Origin: Empedobacter stercoris
GTDB taxonomy: Bacteria; Bacteroidota; Bacteroidia; Flavobacteriales; Weeksellaceae
NCBI RefSeq assembly: GCF_020281205.1
Contig: NZ_JACXZC010000007.1
Location: 52,479-116,478, forward strand
Direction: 5' to 3'
DNA length: 64,000 nt
Shown here: positions 1 through 8,010 of the stretch, in pieces
Numbering within the stretch: position 1 is the stretch's first letter
Layout: every line of letters starts with the position of its first letter
Translations under genes and position numbers: made by a program
The notes under the pieces: model-generated
Seen by the model: the letters and a program-made list of their open reading frames with translations, nothing else
Databases searched by the model: none
Told to the model about the DNA's origin: nothing

Positions 1-541
1 CAATTTCAGAACCTACTTTTCCAAGTCCAAATTCGTAACGTAAATCGAATAATAATTTAGAAACTTCTACGCCAGCACCAATTTGCATTCCGACATTAAA
101 TTCGTCTTGTTTTGCAGTTGTAAAGTCATTAACATTGATTTTATCATCAAAATAATAAGAGAAAACTGGACCAGCTTGAATATGTCCGATTCCTAAAAAT
201 CTTTTTCCAACATTTACAGGAATATCTAAACGTTTCTTTGTAATACCAATATCTTGAGGTTTATCATTTTTATCTAATACATTATATTCATTTTTGAATT
301 GCGTGTACAATAATTCTGGTTGAATGTAAATTCCTGCTAAAGAAACACGAGCTAAAGCACCAGCTTGAAATCCAGTGGCAGCTTTACCATCTTTTTTAAA
401 AATATTACTTGTTGCATCATTCCAAACTTCTCCTTTATCTGTATTGAAAACTACACCACCTTTAAGTCCAAAATTGATGTTCTGTGCTGTTGCAAAATTG
501 GCTGCTAAACCGACAATTGCTGTTAAAATTAATTTTTTCAT
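1..541 (-). CDS. Outer-membrane beta-barrel (PorT-like) protein, cut by the window edge
   Basis: The minus strand reads from an ATG at 541 and stays open to base 1, so the C-terminus is missing. The protein starts with a signal peptide (MKKLILTAIVGLAANFATAQ) and continues with alternating polar/aromatic segments typical of small outer-membrane barrels: GLKGG near the start, then GFQAGALARVSLAGIYIQPELLYTQ split over two strands, and later GAGVEVSKLLFDLRYEFG. This matches the widespread Bacteroidota PorT/OMP_b-brl family, in which most members have no assigned role. It lies 16 bases downstream of the MlaF-like gene on the same strand and may be cotranscribed with it. Family assignment is fairly safe; function is unknown. 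Confidence 0.75.
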   Translation of the reverse strand, partial: MKKLILTAIVGLAANFATAQNINFGLKGGVVFNTDKGEVWNDATSNIFKKDGKAATGFQAGALARVSLAGIYIQPELLYTQFKNEYNVLDKNDKPQDIGITKKRLDIPVNVGKRFLGIGHIQAGPVFSYYFDDKINVNDFTTAKQDEFNVGMQIGAGVEVSKLLFDLRYEFGLGKVGSEI

Positions 542-557
542 AGAATTTTTATTGATT

Positions 558-1325
558 TTATTGTTCTTTTAATAGAGCTTCTCTCAGTTTCTTAAAGAGA
601 TTTGACGAATATACAAAATCAATCACATTTGGATTATCTGCGACTAAAATTTCGTCTTTTGTTCCTTCCCATTCTAAGAAACCATTTTTTAAGAAAACAA
701 TATGATCGCCGATTTCCATTACCGAGTTCATATCATGTGTATTGACAACTGTTGTTGTGTTGTATTCCTTCGTAATATCATAAATTAATTGATCGATAAC
801 CAAAGCTGTTTTGGGATCTAAACCCGAATTAGGTTCATCGGCAAATAAATATTTTGGATTATTTACAATTGCGCGTGCAATGGCAACGCGTTTTTGCATA
901 CCTCCAGAAATTTCTGAAGGATACTTTTTCAATGCTGTTCGTGCTATTTCAACACGATCTAATACTTCTCTTGCACGTTTTTCTGCATCTGCATTCGACA
1001 TATCCGAAAACATCTGTAAAGGAAACTTTACATTTTCGACGATATTCATCGTATCATATAAAGCTGAACCTTGGAAAACGACACCAATTTCTGAGCGTAA
1101 ACGTTGTTTTTCTTTGTAATCGAACTCGATCATATTTTCGCCTTCATACAAAATTTGACCAGAAGTTGGTGAAAATAAACCAATTAAATTTTTAAGAAAA
1201 ACGGTCTTTCCAGAACCACTTTGACCAATGATTAAACTTACTTTTCCTTTTTCGAATGTAACCGAAAAACCTTTTAAAACTTCGATCACATCAAAAGATT
1301 TTCTGATTTCTTTTATCTCAATCAT
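558..1325 (-). CDS. MlaF-type ABC transporter ATP-binding protein
   Basis: The ATPase subunit of an MCE/Mla-type lipid transporter, acting on the cytoplasmic face of the inner membrane with the MlaE-like permease encoded just upstream. Walker A (GQSGSGKT) is at residues 34-41, the signature SGGMQKR begins at 140, and Walker B (YLFADEP) is at 159-165. The 255-residue length fits the family. The frame is open further upstream, but I chose the ATG at 1325 because it follows the permease stop in a TAATG overlap and the protein then begins directly with the conserved MIEIKEIRKSF. The MlaD/MCE substrate-binding subunit is not visible here; an outer-membrane barrel gene follows instead. Substrate is inferred to be phospholipid. 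Confidence 0.92.
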   Translation of the reverse strand: MIEIKEIRKSFDVIEVLKGFSVTFEKGKVSLIIGQSGSGKTVFLKNLIGLFSPTSGQILYEGENMIEFDYKEKQRLRSEIGVVFQGSALYDTMNIVENVKFPLQMFSDMSNADAEKRAREVLDRVEIARTALKKYPSEISGGMQKRVAIARAIVNNPKYLFADEPNSGLDPKTALVIDQLIYDITKEYNTTTVVNTHDMNSVMEIGDHIVFLKNGFLEWEGTKDEILVADNPNVIDFVYSSNLFKKLREALLKEQ

Positions 1326-2071
1326 TAGCTCAAAATTGTTTGTGTTAATACTAAGTTGATCACAATAATTGTGATAGATGTCCAAACAACTGCTGTTGTT
1401 GCAGAACGTCCAACTTCTAAAGATCCTCCTTTTACATTATACCCATAATATGCAGGAATTGTTGCGATAACAAACGCGAATACCATTGTTTTGACAAATG
1501 TATATACAAACAATTTTGTTGCCATATTCATTTGTAAACCTGTGATAAAGTCGGCTGCAGACCATAGTTTAGTAAAAACACCAATGTAATAACCTCCTAA
1601 TAACCCGAATCCAATTGAAATCATGACCAATAAAGGATTAAAAAATACACAAGCGATAATTTTAGGTAGAATCAAGAAGTTTGCCGAATTGATTCCCATT
1701 ACATCTAATGCATCAATTTGTTCGGTAACACGCATTGTTCCAATACTCGAAGCGATATACGAACCAACTTTACCAACTAAAATTAACGACATAATTGTTG
1801 GAGCAAATTCTAAGACCAACACTACTTTGGTTGCATAACCAATGTAAGCGTCTGGTACAGGAATAGCAGCTCCTTGAAAGTTTTGAGCCATTTGTATTGC
1901 TACAACAGCTCCCATAAATGTAGAGATGAAGGTTACAATTCCGACAGAATTTACACCTAAATCATATATTTCTCTAACGGTCAATTTCCAGAAAACACTC
2001 AATTTTTGAGGTTTGCTAAATACTTTACCCATAAGCATAAAGTATGACCCTAAATTTTCGATTAGTTTCAT
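1325..2071 (-). CDS. MlaE-family ABC transporter permease
   Basis: A 248-residue integral membrane protein of the MlaE/DUF140 permease family. Conserved features include the GIVTFISTFMGAVVAIQMAQ stretch and the EFAPTIMSLILVGKVGS block, which carries the family's central glutamate, plus about five hydrophobic segments. Together with the MlaF-like ATPase it forms the core of a lipid transporter between inner and outer membrane. It is the first gene of a leftward operon: the stop overlaps the ATPase start. A TAATTTTG -7 box sits only five bases before its ATG, so the transcript may be leaderless. The direction of lipid transport cannot be told from sequence. Confidence 0.92.
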   Translation of the reverse strand: MKLIENLGSYFMLMGKVFSKPQKLSVFWKLTVREIYDLGVNSVGIVTFISTFMGAVVAIQMAQNFQGAAIPVPDAYIGYATKVVLVLEFAPTIMSLILVGKVGSYIASSIGTMRVTEQIDALDVMGINSANFLILPKIIACVFFNPLLVMISIGFGLLGGYYIGVFTKLWSAADFITGLQMNMATKLFVYTFVKTMVFAFVIATIPAYYGYNVKGGSLEVGRSATTAVVWTSITIIVINLVLTQTILS

Positions 2072-2076
2072 TACGA

Positions 2077-2084
2077 CAAAATTA
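2077..2084 (-). promoter_or_regulatory. -7 promoter box of the mlaE-mlaF operon
   Basis: On the minus strand this reads TAATTTTG, an exact match to the Bacteroidota TAnnTTTG box. It ends five bases before the mlaE ATG. No clear -33 TTTG was found at the right spacing. Confidence 0.5.
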
Positions 2085-2115
2085 ATATTTTTATTGGAAA
2101 GGCATTTTATTTATC

Positions 2116-2730
2116 TTGCACAATGTGAATTTAGAACATTTAACTTCTTATCTCCCTCATAATGCAGACTTGTACGTGAAAAAATGGTTAGAAAATCACT
2201 TTATCACACTTAAAATTACAAGACGAAGAGAAACAAAGTTGGGAGATTATCGCAGATTGCTCGAAAATAACCGTCATCAAATTACGGTAAATGGTGATCT
2301 CAATCCTTATGCTTTCTTTTTTGTGTTTACACATGAAGTCGCACATCTCAAAACATTTGTTCAGTTTGATTCTCGAAAAATAAATCCGCATGGAAAAGAA
2401 TGGAAAACCATTTTTGGACATTTATTATTAGAATCACTTCATGTTTATCCCGAAGAATTGCGACCTTACATTATACATCATGCGAAGCATCCAAAAGCAA
2501 GTTTAGGTGCAGATATTAATGTATCAAAATATATTATAGATGATAAAAATCCTACTCAAGTCTATTTAGAAGATTTAGAGGATGGCACAATTTTTTCAAT
2601 AGGAAAAAGGATCTTTAAAAAAGAATCCAAAAGAAAATTAAGGTATCTTTGTTTAGAGCTGAAAACCAATAGAAGGTATTTGATTAATGCAACTGCTACC
2701 GTAAACAAATTTAAAAACAATCATGAATAA
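2116..2730 (+). CDS. SprT-like zinc metalloprotein
   Basis: A SprT-family domain protein of about 204 residues. The zinc-metalloprotease motif HExxH is present as HEVAHLKTF (H73, E74, H77), preceded by the conserved RRRETKLGDYR and ITVNGDLNPYAFFFVFTHE blocks. Bacterial SprT proteins are mostly uncharacterised; the eukaryotic relative SPRTN cleaves DNA-protein crosslinks. The start is uncertain: TTG at 2116 is used here, GTG at 2125 is equally possible, and no ATG lies in frame before the conserved part. A promoter-like TATCTTGC lies at the start itself. It overlaps the following nucleotidyltransferase gene by eight bases, so the two are probably cotranscribed although no functional link is obvious. 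Confidence 0.82.
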   Translation: MHNVNLEHLTSYLPHNADLYVKKWLENHFITLKITRRRETKLGDYRRLLENNRHQITVNGDLNPYAFFFVFTHEVAHLKTFVQFDSRKINPHGKEWKTIFGHLLLESLHVYPEELRPYIIHHAKHPKASLGADINVSKYIIDDKNPTQVYLEDLEDGTIFSIGKRIFKKESKRKLRYLCLELKTNRRYLINATATVNKFKNNHE

Positions 2731-3817
2731 CAAAGATAATTATGCTGTTATCCTTGCCAGTGGTACAGGAGTTAGATTATGGCCGTTGAGCACAATAAAA
2801 AAACCAAAACAATTTCATGATTTATTAGGAATTGGAAAAACATTTATTCAACTCACCTATGATCGTTTGAAAAAAGTTGTTCCTCAAGAAAATATTTTCA
2901 TTGTTACCATTCAAGATTACAAAGAAATTGTAGAAGAACAATTACCTGAATTTAATGAAGCTAACTTTATTATTGAACCAAGAGTAATGAATACTGCTGC
3001 GTGTAATTTATTAGCAGCAATGACGATTCAACAAATTAATCCCAATGGTAAATTGATTATTTCCCCTTCGGATCATTTTATATTTAATGAAGAAGAATTT
3101 TCTGAAAAAGTGAAAATTGCTTTCGAGGATGCTGATAATAATCGATTAATCACTTTAGGGGTAGCACCTACACGCCCAGATGTTAATTATAGTTATATTC
3201 AATTTATAGAAAATCTCACGCCTATAAAAAAAGTGAAATCTTATATTGATAAACCTGATTTAGAATTTGCTGAATCATTTATTACAAGTGGCGAATTTAT
3301 TTGGAACACAGGTATTCTTATTTGGTCAGTAGAAAGTATTGTGTATGCTTTTCAACAACATTTACCTTCTATGTACGAAACATTGAACAAGTATTTTGAA
3401 CTTGATCAATCGTTACAAAATACAGAAACGCTAAAACCTATTTACACAACATTGGATGTCACATCAATCAACAAAGGTATTTTAGAGCAAGCAGATAATG
3501 TTTATGTTATTCCTACTACATTTGGTTGGAGTGATATTGGGACTTGGTCTGCAATTAATGAAAAATATAAATACACAGGAGAAGATCAAGACGATAATCA
3601 AAATACATTATTGTGCAAACATTTTTCTGGATATGATGCCAAGAATAATTTTATTTATTCAACAGAAGACAAGGCGATTATTGTCGACGGATTAGATAGC
3701 TATGTCGTGATTAATTCGGATAAAGGTTTATTAATTTGTCCACGCAGTAATGTTCAAAATATCAAATCCTATGTTAGTGATTTGAAACTTCAAAAAAATG
3801 GCGAAAAATATTGTTAA
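2723..3817 (+). CDS. ManC-type mannose-1-phosphate guanylyltransferase
   Basis: A 364-residue sugar nucleotidyltransferase that would make GDP-mannose from mannose-1-phosphate and GTP for glycan synthesis. The N-terminal nucleotide-binding motif is ASGTGVRLWPLS followed by KKPKQF (residues 12-31), a variant of the usual AGGSGTRLWPLSR...PKQF. Other family blocks are PSDHFI, the FIWNTGI stretch and TFGWSDIGTW. There is no C-terminal phosphomannose isomerase domain, so it is the short monofunctional type. It starts inside the end of the SprT-like gene and ends at a strong hairpin terminator. The substitution of T by V in the G-x-G-T-R motif is unusual but the arginine is kept. GDP-mannose specificity is inferred from the PKQF and WSDIG motifs. 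Confidence 0.9.
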   Translation: MNNKDNYAVILASGTGVRLWPLSTIKKPKQFHDLLGIGKTFIQLTYDRLKKVVPQENIFIVTIQDYKEIVEEQLPEFNEANFIIEPRVMNTAACNLLAAMTIQQINPNGKLIISPSDHFIFNEEEFSEKVKIAFEDADNNRLITLGVAPTRPDVNYSYIQFIENLTPIKKVKSYIDKPDLEFAESFITSGEFIWNTGILIWSVESIVYAFQQHLPSMYETLNKYFELDQSLQNTETLKPIYTTLDVTSINKGILEQADNVYVIPTTFGWSDIGTWSAINEKYKYTGEDQDDNQNTLLCKHFSGYDAKNNFIYSTEDKAIIVDGLDSYVVINSDKGLLICPRSNVQNIKSYVSDLKLQKNGEKYC

Positions 3818-3820
3818 ATA

Positions 3821-3852
3821 AAAAGCTTCTCATTTTTGAGAAGCTTTTTATT
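3821..3852. terminator. Bidirectional rho-independent terminator
   Basis: Perfect 11-bp stem AAAAGCTTCTC/GAGAAGCTTTT with a six-base loop, flanked by an A tract on one side and a T tract on the other. It separates two convergent genes and can serve both. Confidence 0.9.
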
Positions 3853-3855
3853 CTT

Positions 3856-4830
3856 TTATTTTAACGTAATCACATTTTGACCAACTTTATATCCATTTTG
3901 GTAAATGTCTATTTTATATTCTCCTTTCGGGAAATCGTAATCAACCCAATCAAACGTTACTCTAGAACCTGACATATTGTTGTAATTTACTTTTACACGA
4001 TCAGAGTAATCAATAGATGCACCAGAACGTAAAGTCGTTTCACCAGAATCAGCTCCTTTAAATTTTCCAACTTCACCATTTGGTTTATAGATGGTAACAA
4101 AAAGCTCTTTCGTTTCCGATGTTGCGTTCAAGTTTTTGTCCAAATCAAAAGAAACTCTTACTTTATCAATTCTACTTGCTCTTGTTGTTTCAACTTCTTT
4201 TCCACTCGATTTTACGCGCACACCTTTGATAGTATAATTAGAAACCGATAAGGTTGAATTTGTTTCTTTGATTAAGTTTTGGTGATTTTCTTTCTCTTCA
4301 TCCAAGTTCGACTCAACTACTTTTTTCTGTTCGTTTAAGTTCGAATTCTCAGAAGCTAATTCTGTATTTTTATTTGTTAAGACTTTATTTTCATCTTTCA
4401 ATCGGGCGATCTCTTCTTTATAAACTTTGATATCAGTTTGCAAAGATAAAATTAGACGTTTCGCTCGAGATAATTCATTATTTGTAATTTCTTCTTTATT
4501 AAGAATTGCTTGAATTTCTTTTTGCTTTTCTAAGATCAATCGATCCTGATAGTTTAATGATGAATCTTTTTTGACAACGCGAGTTTTTGCTTCGTCAAAA
4601 TCTGCTCTAACAATACGTAATTCTTGTTTTAAAATTTCTCTTGAACGTTCTAAATCATTGATGTCTGTTTGCATCTCTATAGAAGACTTTGCATTAGCTT
4701 CTTTGGAATATACAATATATCCAATTGCTAACAACAAGGCGACAAGTAAAGCTGCTATAATTATATTTTTAATGAATTCTTTCTTATGCTTAGTATTAGT
4801 AGAAGGTTCGAGATCTTTATATTCAGTCAT
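3856..4830 (-). CDS. Membrane-anchored coiled-coil protein with conserved C-terminal beta domain (paralogue A)
   Basis: No named family recognised. The 324-residue protein has a charged cytoplasmic tail, one transmembrane helix at about residues 21-41, a long heptad-rich coiled coil at about 48-195, and a C-terminal domain of about 125 residues beginning near SNYTIKGVRVKSSGKEVE. That domain is rich in predicted beta strands and ends with KGEYKIDIYQNGYKVGQ. The coil plus C-terminal domain are expected to lie in the periplasm. The protein is clearly paralogous to the product of 62461-63477, with the same layout and a highly similar C-terminal domain. It ends at a shared bidirectional terminator and has no operon partner. 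A role as a periplasmic spacer, envelope or scaffold protein is only a guess. Confidence 0.85.
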   Translation of the reverse strand: MTEYKDLEPSTNTKHKKEFIKNIIIAALLVALLLAIGYIVYSKEANAKSSIEMQTDINDLERSREILKQELRIVRADFDEAKTRVVKKDSSLNYQDRLILEKQKEIQAILNKEEITNNELSRAKRLILSLQTDIKVYKEEIARLKDENKVLTNKNTELASENSNLNEQKKVVESNLDEEKENHQNLIKETNSTLSVSNYTIKGVRVKSSGKEVETTRASRIDKVRVSFDLDKNLNATSETKELFVTIYKPNGEVGKFKGADSGETTLRSGASIDYSDRVKVNYNNMSGSRVTFDWVDYDFPKGEYKIDIYQNGYKVGQNVITLK

Positions 4831-4952
4831 TTTTATTAAATTCAGAGGGAAATTATGAATACAAAAACTAAACCATTTTCATTTATTTTAGAGAATGGTC
4901 GAAAATTTAACATTTAATCACTAAAATTATACACCAAAAATACTTGATGCAA

Positions 4953-5384
4953 TTAGTTAGATTCTTTTTTTATATCACTTGAAATTTGATCCAATTTATT
5001 TTCAGCTTCCGTTTTCAATTCTTCTGCTTTTTCTTCTAATTCTGTTTTTTCTTCTTTAAAAGTGCTTTTCAAATCCGAAACTTTTTCTTTCACAAAATCA
5101 CTTGTTTGCTTCATTTGCTTTTCGGCAATATCTTTCACTTCTTCGTAATCTTGTTTTGATCTTTCTTTGAAATCTTTCGCCGCTTCTTTCGATTGCTCTT
5201 TCAAATCACCTGAAGCATCTTTCAAATTATGAATTGTTTTACGTGCAAAATCTGATGCATCATCCGCAATCAATGTTCCTGTTTTTTTTACCGTTGCCGA
5301 AACATCGTCAAATTTATCGCCCGCTACATCTATTGCAGTTTCAGTTTTTCCTAAAATTCTTTTCAAAAAATTTCTAAGTCCCAT
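4953..5384 (-). CDS. YtxH/LEA-like amphipathic helical protein
   Basis: A 143-residue protein that is almost entirely lysine- and glutamate-rich helix with repeating units of the kind KEQSKEAAKDFKERSKQDYE and KEEKTELEEKAEELK. It begins MGLRNFLKRILGKTETAIDVAGDKFDDV and has no signal peptide or transmembrane segment. Composition resembles YtxH-type stress proteins or late-embryogenesis-abundant-like proteins, which are linked to envelope or desiccation stress in other bacteria. That resemblance is of composition and not proof of homology. It is divergent from the GdpD-like gene. The intergenic 4831-4952 region shows nothing beyond AT-rich sequence. Confidence 0.75.
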   Translation of the reverse strand: MGLRNFLKRILGKTETAIDVAGDKFDDVSATVKKTGTLIADDASDFARKTIHNLKDASGDLKEQSKEAAKDFKERSKQDYEEVKDIAEKQMKQTSDFVKEKVSDLKSTFKEEKTELEEKAEELKTEAENKLDQISSDIKKESN

Positions 5385-5473
5385 AATAATTTATTTTCTT
5401 GATTATTTTCACTTTAAATTTACAGCTTCATTCAATAACTTTGAATGAATTCAAATTAATTTTTATTAAAAAT

Positions 5474-6370
5474 ATGATTTTTAACTATTTTAAACGATTC
5501 TATCTTGGAGTTTTCGTACTGAGTTTACTAACTATTTTTAGTTGTAATCCAGAAAAAAAACAGCCCGAATCGAATCATACTACATCATCCGAAGTTATAT
5601 CTTTCAAATATTCGACCAAAAATAAAAATTATGTAAGTGCTCATCGTGGTGGTAGTGGAATTCATGGTTTTCCAGAGAATTGTATTGAGACCTTAGAGCA
5701 TCTTTATCAAAACGGTATTCAAATTTTTGAGATAGACGTGGCTGAAACAAAAGATGAACAACTTATTTTAATGCACGATAATTCTCTACAACGGACAAGT
5801 ACAGGGCGACAAGATGTCAATCAAGTTGATCTAAAAACGATAAAGGAATACTTTTTGGTAGATGATTTCGGTCAACAAACGTCTTATAAAATTCCAACTT
5901 TTGCAGAAGCATTAAATTGGGGAAAAAATAAACCAATTTATTTTATGGTAGACATCAAAAAAGGTGTTGATTATCGGGCGATAGTTTCGACAATAAAACA
6001 AGCGAACCTACAAAAACAAGTGGTTTTGGTAACTTATACAATTGGACAAGCTAAAAAGTTACATCAACTTGCACCAGAAATGTTATTGTCTGTTTCGATG
6101 CGAAACGAAAGAGAATTGAATGAAATGCTAAATAGCGGAATTCCAACTGATAAAATGGTTGCATTTACTGGAACCCGTCGCAATGATCAATCATTTTTAG
6201 ATAAAATTCATGACAAAGATATAGTCGTCATTTTTGGTACGTTAGGTAACTTAGACAAAAGTTCTGCTGCAAGAAATGGTCAACTTTATCGCGATTTAGA
6301 AAAAGATGGTGTCGATATTTTTGCAACAGATAGAGCAATAGATGTTCATCAAACGATTAATAAAAATTAA
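5474..6370 (+). CDS. Glycerophosphodiester phosphodiesterase family lipoprotein
   Basis: A GDPD-family TIM-barrel hydrolase predicted to cleave glycerophosphodiesters to glycerol-3-phosphate and an alcohol in the periplasm. Catalytic and metal-binding residues are visible: HRGG (H57, R58), PEN (67-69), the E86-I-D88 pair and HD at 101-102. I chose the ATG at 5474 because it gives a proper lipoprotein signal, MIFNYFKRFYLGVFVLSLL followed by TIFSC with the acylated cysteine at residue 24; the frame is open 75 bases further upstream but that extension would bury the signal. It ends directly against the start of bshC with no intergenic base. Substrate is not determinable. Confidence 0.9.
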   Translation: MIFNYFKRFYLGVFVLSLLTIFSCNPEKKQPESNHTTSSEVISFKYSTKNKNYVSAHRGGSGIHGFPENCIETLEHLYQNGIQIFEIDVAETKDEQLILMHDNSLQRTSTGRQDVNQVDLKTIKEYFLVDDFGQQTSYKIPTFAEALNWGKNKPIYFMVDIKKGVDYRAIVSTIKQANLQKQVVLVTYTIGQAKKLHQLAPEMLLSVSMRNERELNEMLNSGIPTDKMVAFTGTRRNDQSFLDKIHDKDIVVIFGTLGNLDKSSAARNGQLYRDLEKDGVDIFATDRAIDVHQTINKN

Positions 6371-7969
6371 ATGGAAACAATATCACTTAAAGATTCAAAT
6401 TATTTTTCAAAATTGATGCTCAATTACATCAATCAAGATGAAAGTTTGAACGACTTCTATAACCTATTTCCAACCAAAGAAAATTATAGTAAACAAGCTA
6501 AGAATAAACTTGAAAATTATAAAAACAGAGCAATTCTTGTTGAACAAACCTCGAAGCAATTAAATCATTTAGAACTTTCGGAAAAACAACAAAAAAATCT
6601 CAAAAAATTAGCTAAAAAAAATACGGTAACCATTACAACTGGTCATCAATTAAATTTGTTCACAGGGCCGATTTTCTTTTTTTATAAAATATTACAAGTC
6701 ATTAAAGCGTGTGAAGAATTAAATGCAGAACAAAAAGAAGTCAATTTTGTTCCCATGTTTTGGATGGCCACTGAAGATCACGACTTCGAAGAAATCAATC
6801 ATTTCAAATATGGTGATCGAATTATTCATTGGGAAAAAGATTTTGGAGGTCCCGTTGGTCGATTATCAACAGAAGGTTTACAAGAAGTTTTCAACTCTTT
6901 TTTGAAACTTTTGCCAAATGGGAAAAAGAAAACAGATTTACACAATTTGATTGAAGCATCTTATTTGTCAAATGATAATTTAACCGAAGCAACTCGAAAA
7001 TTAGTTCATTTATTATTCAAAGATCTTGGATTGTTGATGATTGACGGCGATGACAAAGAATTGAAAAAAATAATGATTCCTTCTTTTGAGCAAGAGTTAA
7101 TTCAATCTACATCCTTTAAAAAAGTAATTCCTCAGAATGAAAAATTAGAACAATTAGGTTATTCGATTCAAGTAAATCCACGCGAAATAAATTTATTTTA
7201 TATTAATCAAAATAACTCTCGCGAAAGAATTGTTGAACAAAATGGAACGTATTTTGTCAATAATACTTCAATCAAATTTTCAAAAGAAGAAATGATTAGC
7301 GATTTACATCAAAATCCAGAAAAATTTAGTCCAAATGTGATTTTGAGACCATTGTACCAAGAAACAATTTTACCGAATGTTGCGTATATTGGTGGAGGTG
7401 GTGAAATGGCTTATTGGTTGCAATTAAAGGAAATGTTTAACGAATTTGAAGTTGATTTTCCTCTTTTGGTGTTGAGAAATTCATTATTAATTAGAACTGA
7501 AAAGCAGTATGAAAAGCAACAAAAATTAAATCTATCGAACGAAGATTTATTTTCAAACAGTTTAGCTATTGCGAAAAAACAAGCGATTAATTCATCAGAA
7601 ATAGCACCTAAACTTCCTGAATTGGAAGAGGAATTAAAAAATATTTTTGAGCGTTTAGAACAGTTGAGTTCGTTAACCGAGTCTTCTTTTGCAGATATGA
7701 TACAAGCACAGCGCACAAAACAATTGAAAGGTTTTGAGAAAATAAAAAAACGTTTGGTACATGCAGAAGTTAAAAAGAACGAAGATTTATTGAAAAGAAT
7801 AGAACAATTATTAAATGATCTTTCTCAACAAAATGGTTTGCAAGAACGAGTGAAAAATTTTGCTGATTTTGACTATGTTAACATCAAGTATTTCATTGAT
7901 TTTATTGAAGATAGTCTTCAGCCTTTCGAGTTTGAGTTTATTATAAATACATTAAACGAAGAACGCTAA
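6371..7969 (+). CDS. bshC: Bacillithiol biosynthesis cysteine-adding enzyme BshC
   Basis: The 532-residue protein matches BshC, the putative ligase that adds cysteine to glucosaminyl-malate in the last step of bacillithiol synthesis. Recognised blocks are TTGHQLNLFTGPIFFFYK at residues 89-105, VPMFWMATEDHDFEEINH at about 127-144, LRPLYQETILPNVAYIGGGGE in the middle (in two pieces), and a helical C-terminal region. BshC is common in Bacteroidota, so the cell is expected to use bacillithiol as a low-molecular-weight thiol. bshA and bshB are not in the window. It begins on the base after the GdpD stop, suggesting cotranscription. The identification is secure; the enzymatic reaction of BshC is less well proven than that of BshA or BshB. 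Confidence 0.93.
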   Translation: METISLKDSNYFSKLMLNYINQDESLNDFYNLFPTKENYSKQAKNKLENYKNRAILVEQTSKQLNHLELSEKQQKNLKKLAKKNTVTITTGHQLNLFTGPIFFFYKILQVIKACEELNAEQKEVNFVPMFWMATEDHDFEEINHFKYGDRIIHWEKDFGGPVGRLSTEGLQEVFNSFLKLLPNGKKKTDLHNLIEASYLSNDNLTEATRKLVHLLFKDLGLLMIDGDDKELKKIMIPSFEQELIQSTSFKKVIPQNEKLEQLGYSIQVNPREINLFYINQNNSRERIVEQNGTYFVNNTSIKFSKEEMISDLHQNPEKFSPNVILRPLYQETILPNVAYIGGGGEMAYWLQLKEMFNEFEVDFPLLVLRNSLLIRTEKQYEKQQKLNLSNEDLFSNSLAIAKKQAINSSEIAPKLPELEEELKNIFERLEQLSSLTESSFADMIQAQRTKQLKGFEKIKKRLVHAEVKKNEDLLKRIEQLLNDLSQQNGLQERVKNFADFDYVNIKYFIDFIEDSLQPFEFEFIINTLNEER

Positions 7970-7984
7970 CCAAAACATAATTTG

Positions 7985-7992
7985 TATATTTG
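7985..7992 (+). promoter_or_regulatory. -7 promoter box of the LysM gene
   Basis: TATATTTG, an exact TAnnTTTG match, 18 bases before the ATG at 8011. No convincing -33 element. Confidence 0.55.
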
Positions 7993-8010
7993 AAACGAAA
8001 ATTCATCTAA

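Noticed and set aside
5399..5473. Upstream start for the GdpD-like lipoprotein
   Set aside because: It would place 25 residues before the lipoprotein signal peptide and prevent its function.
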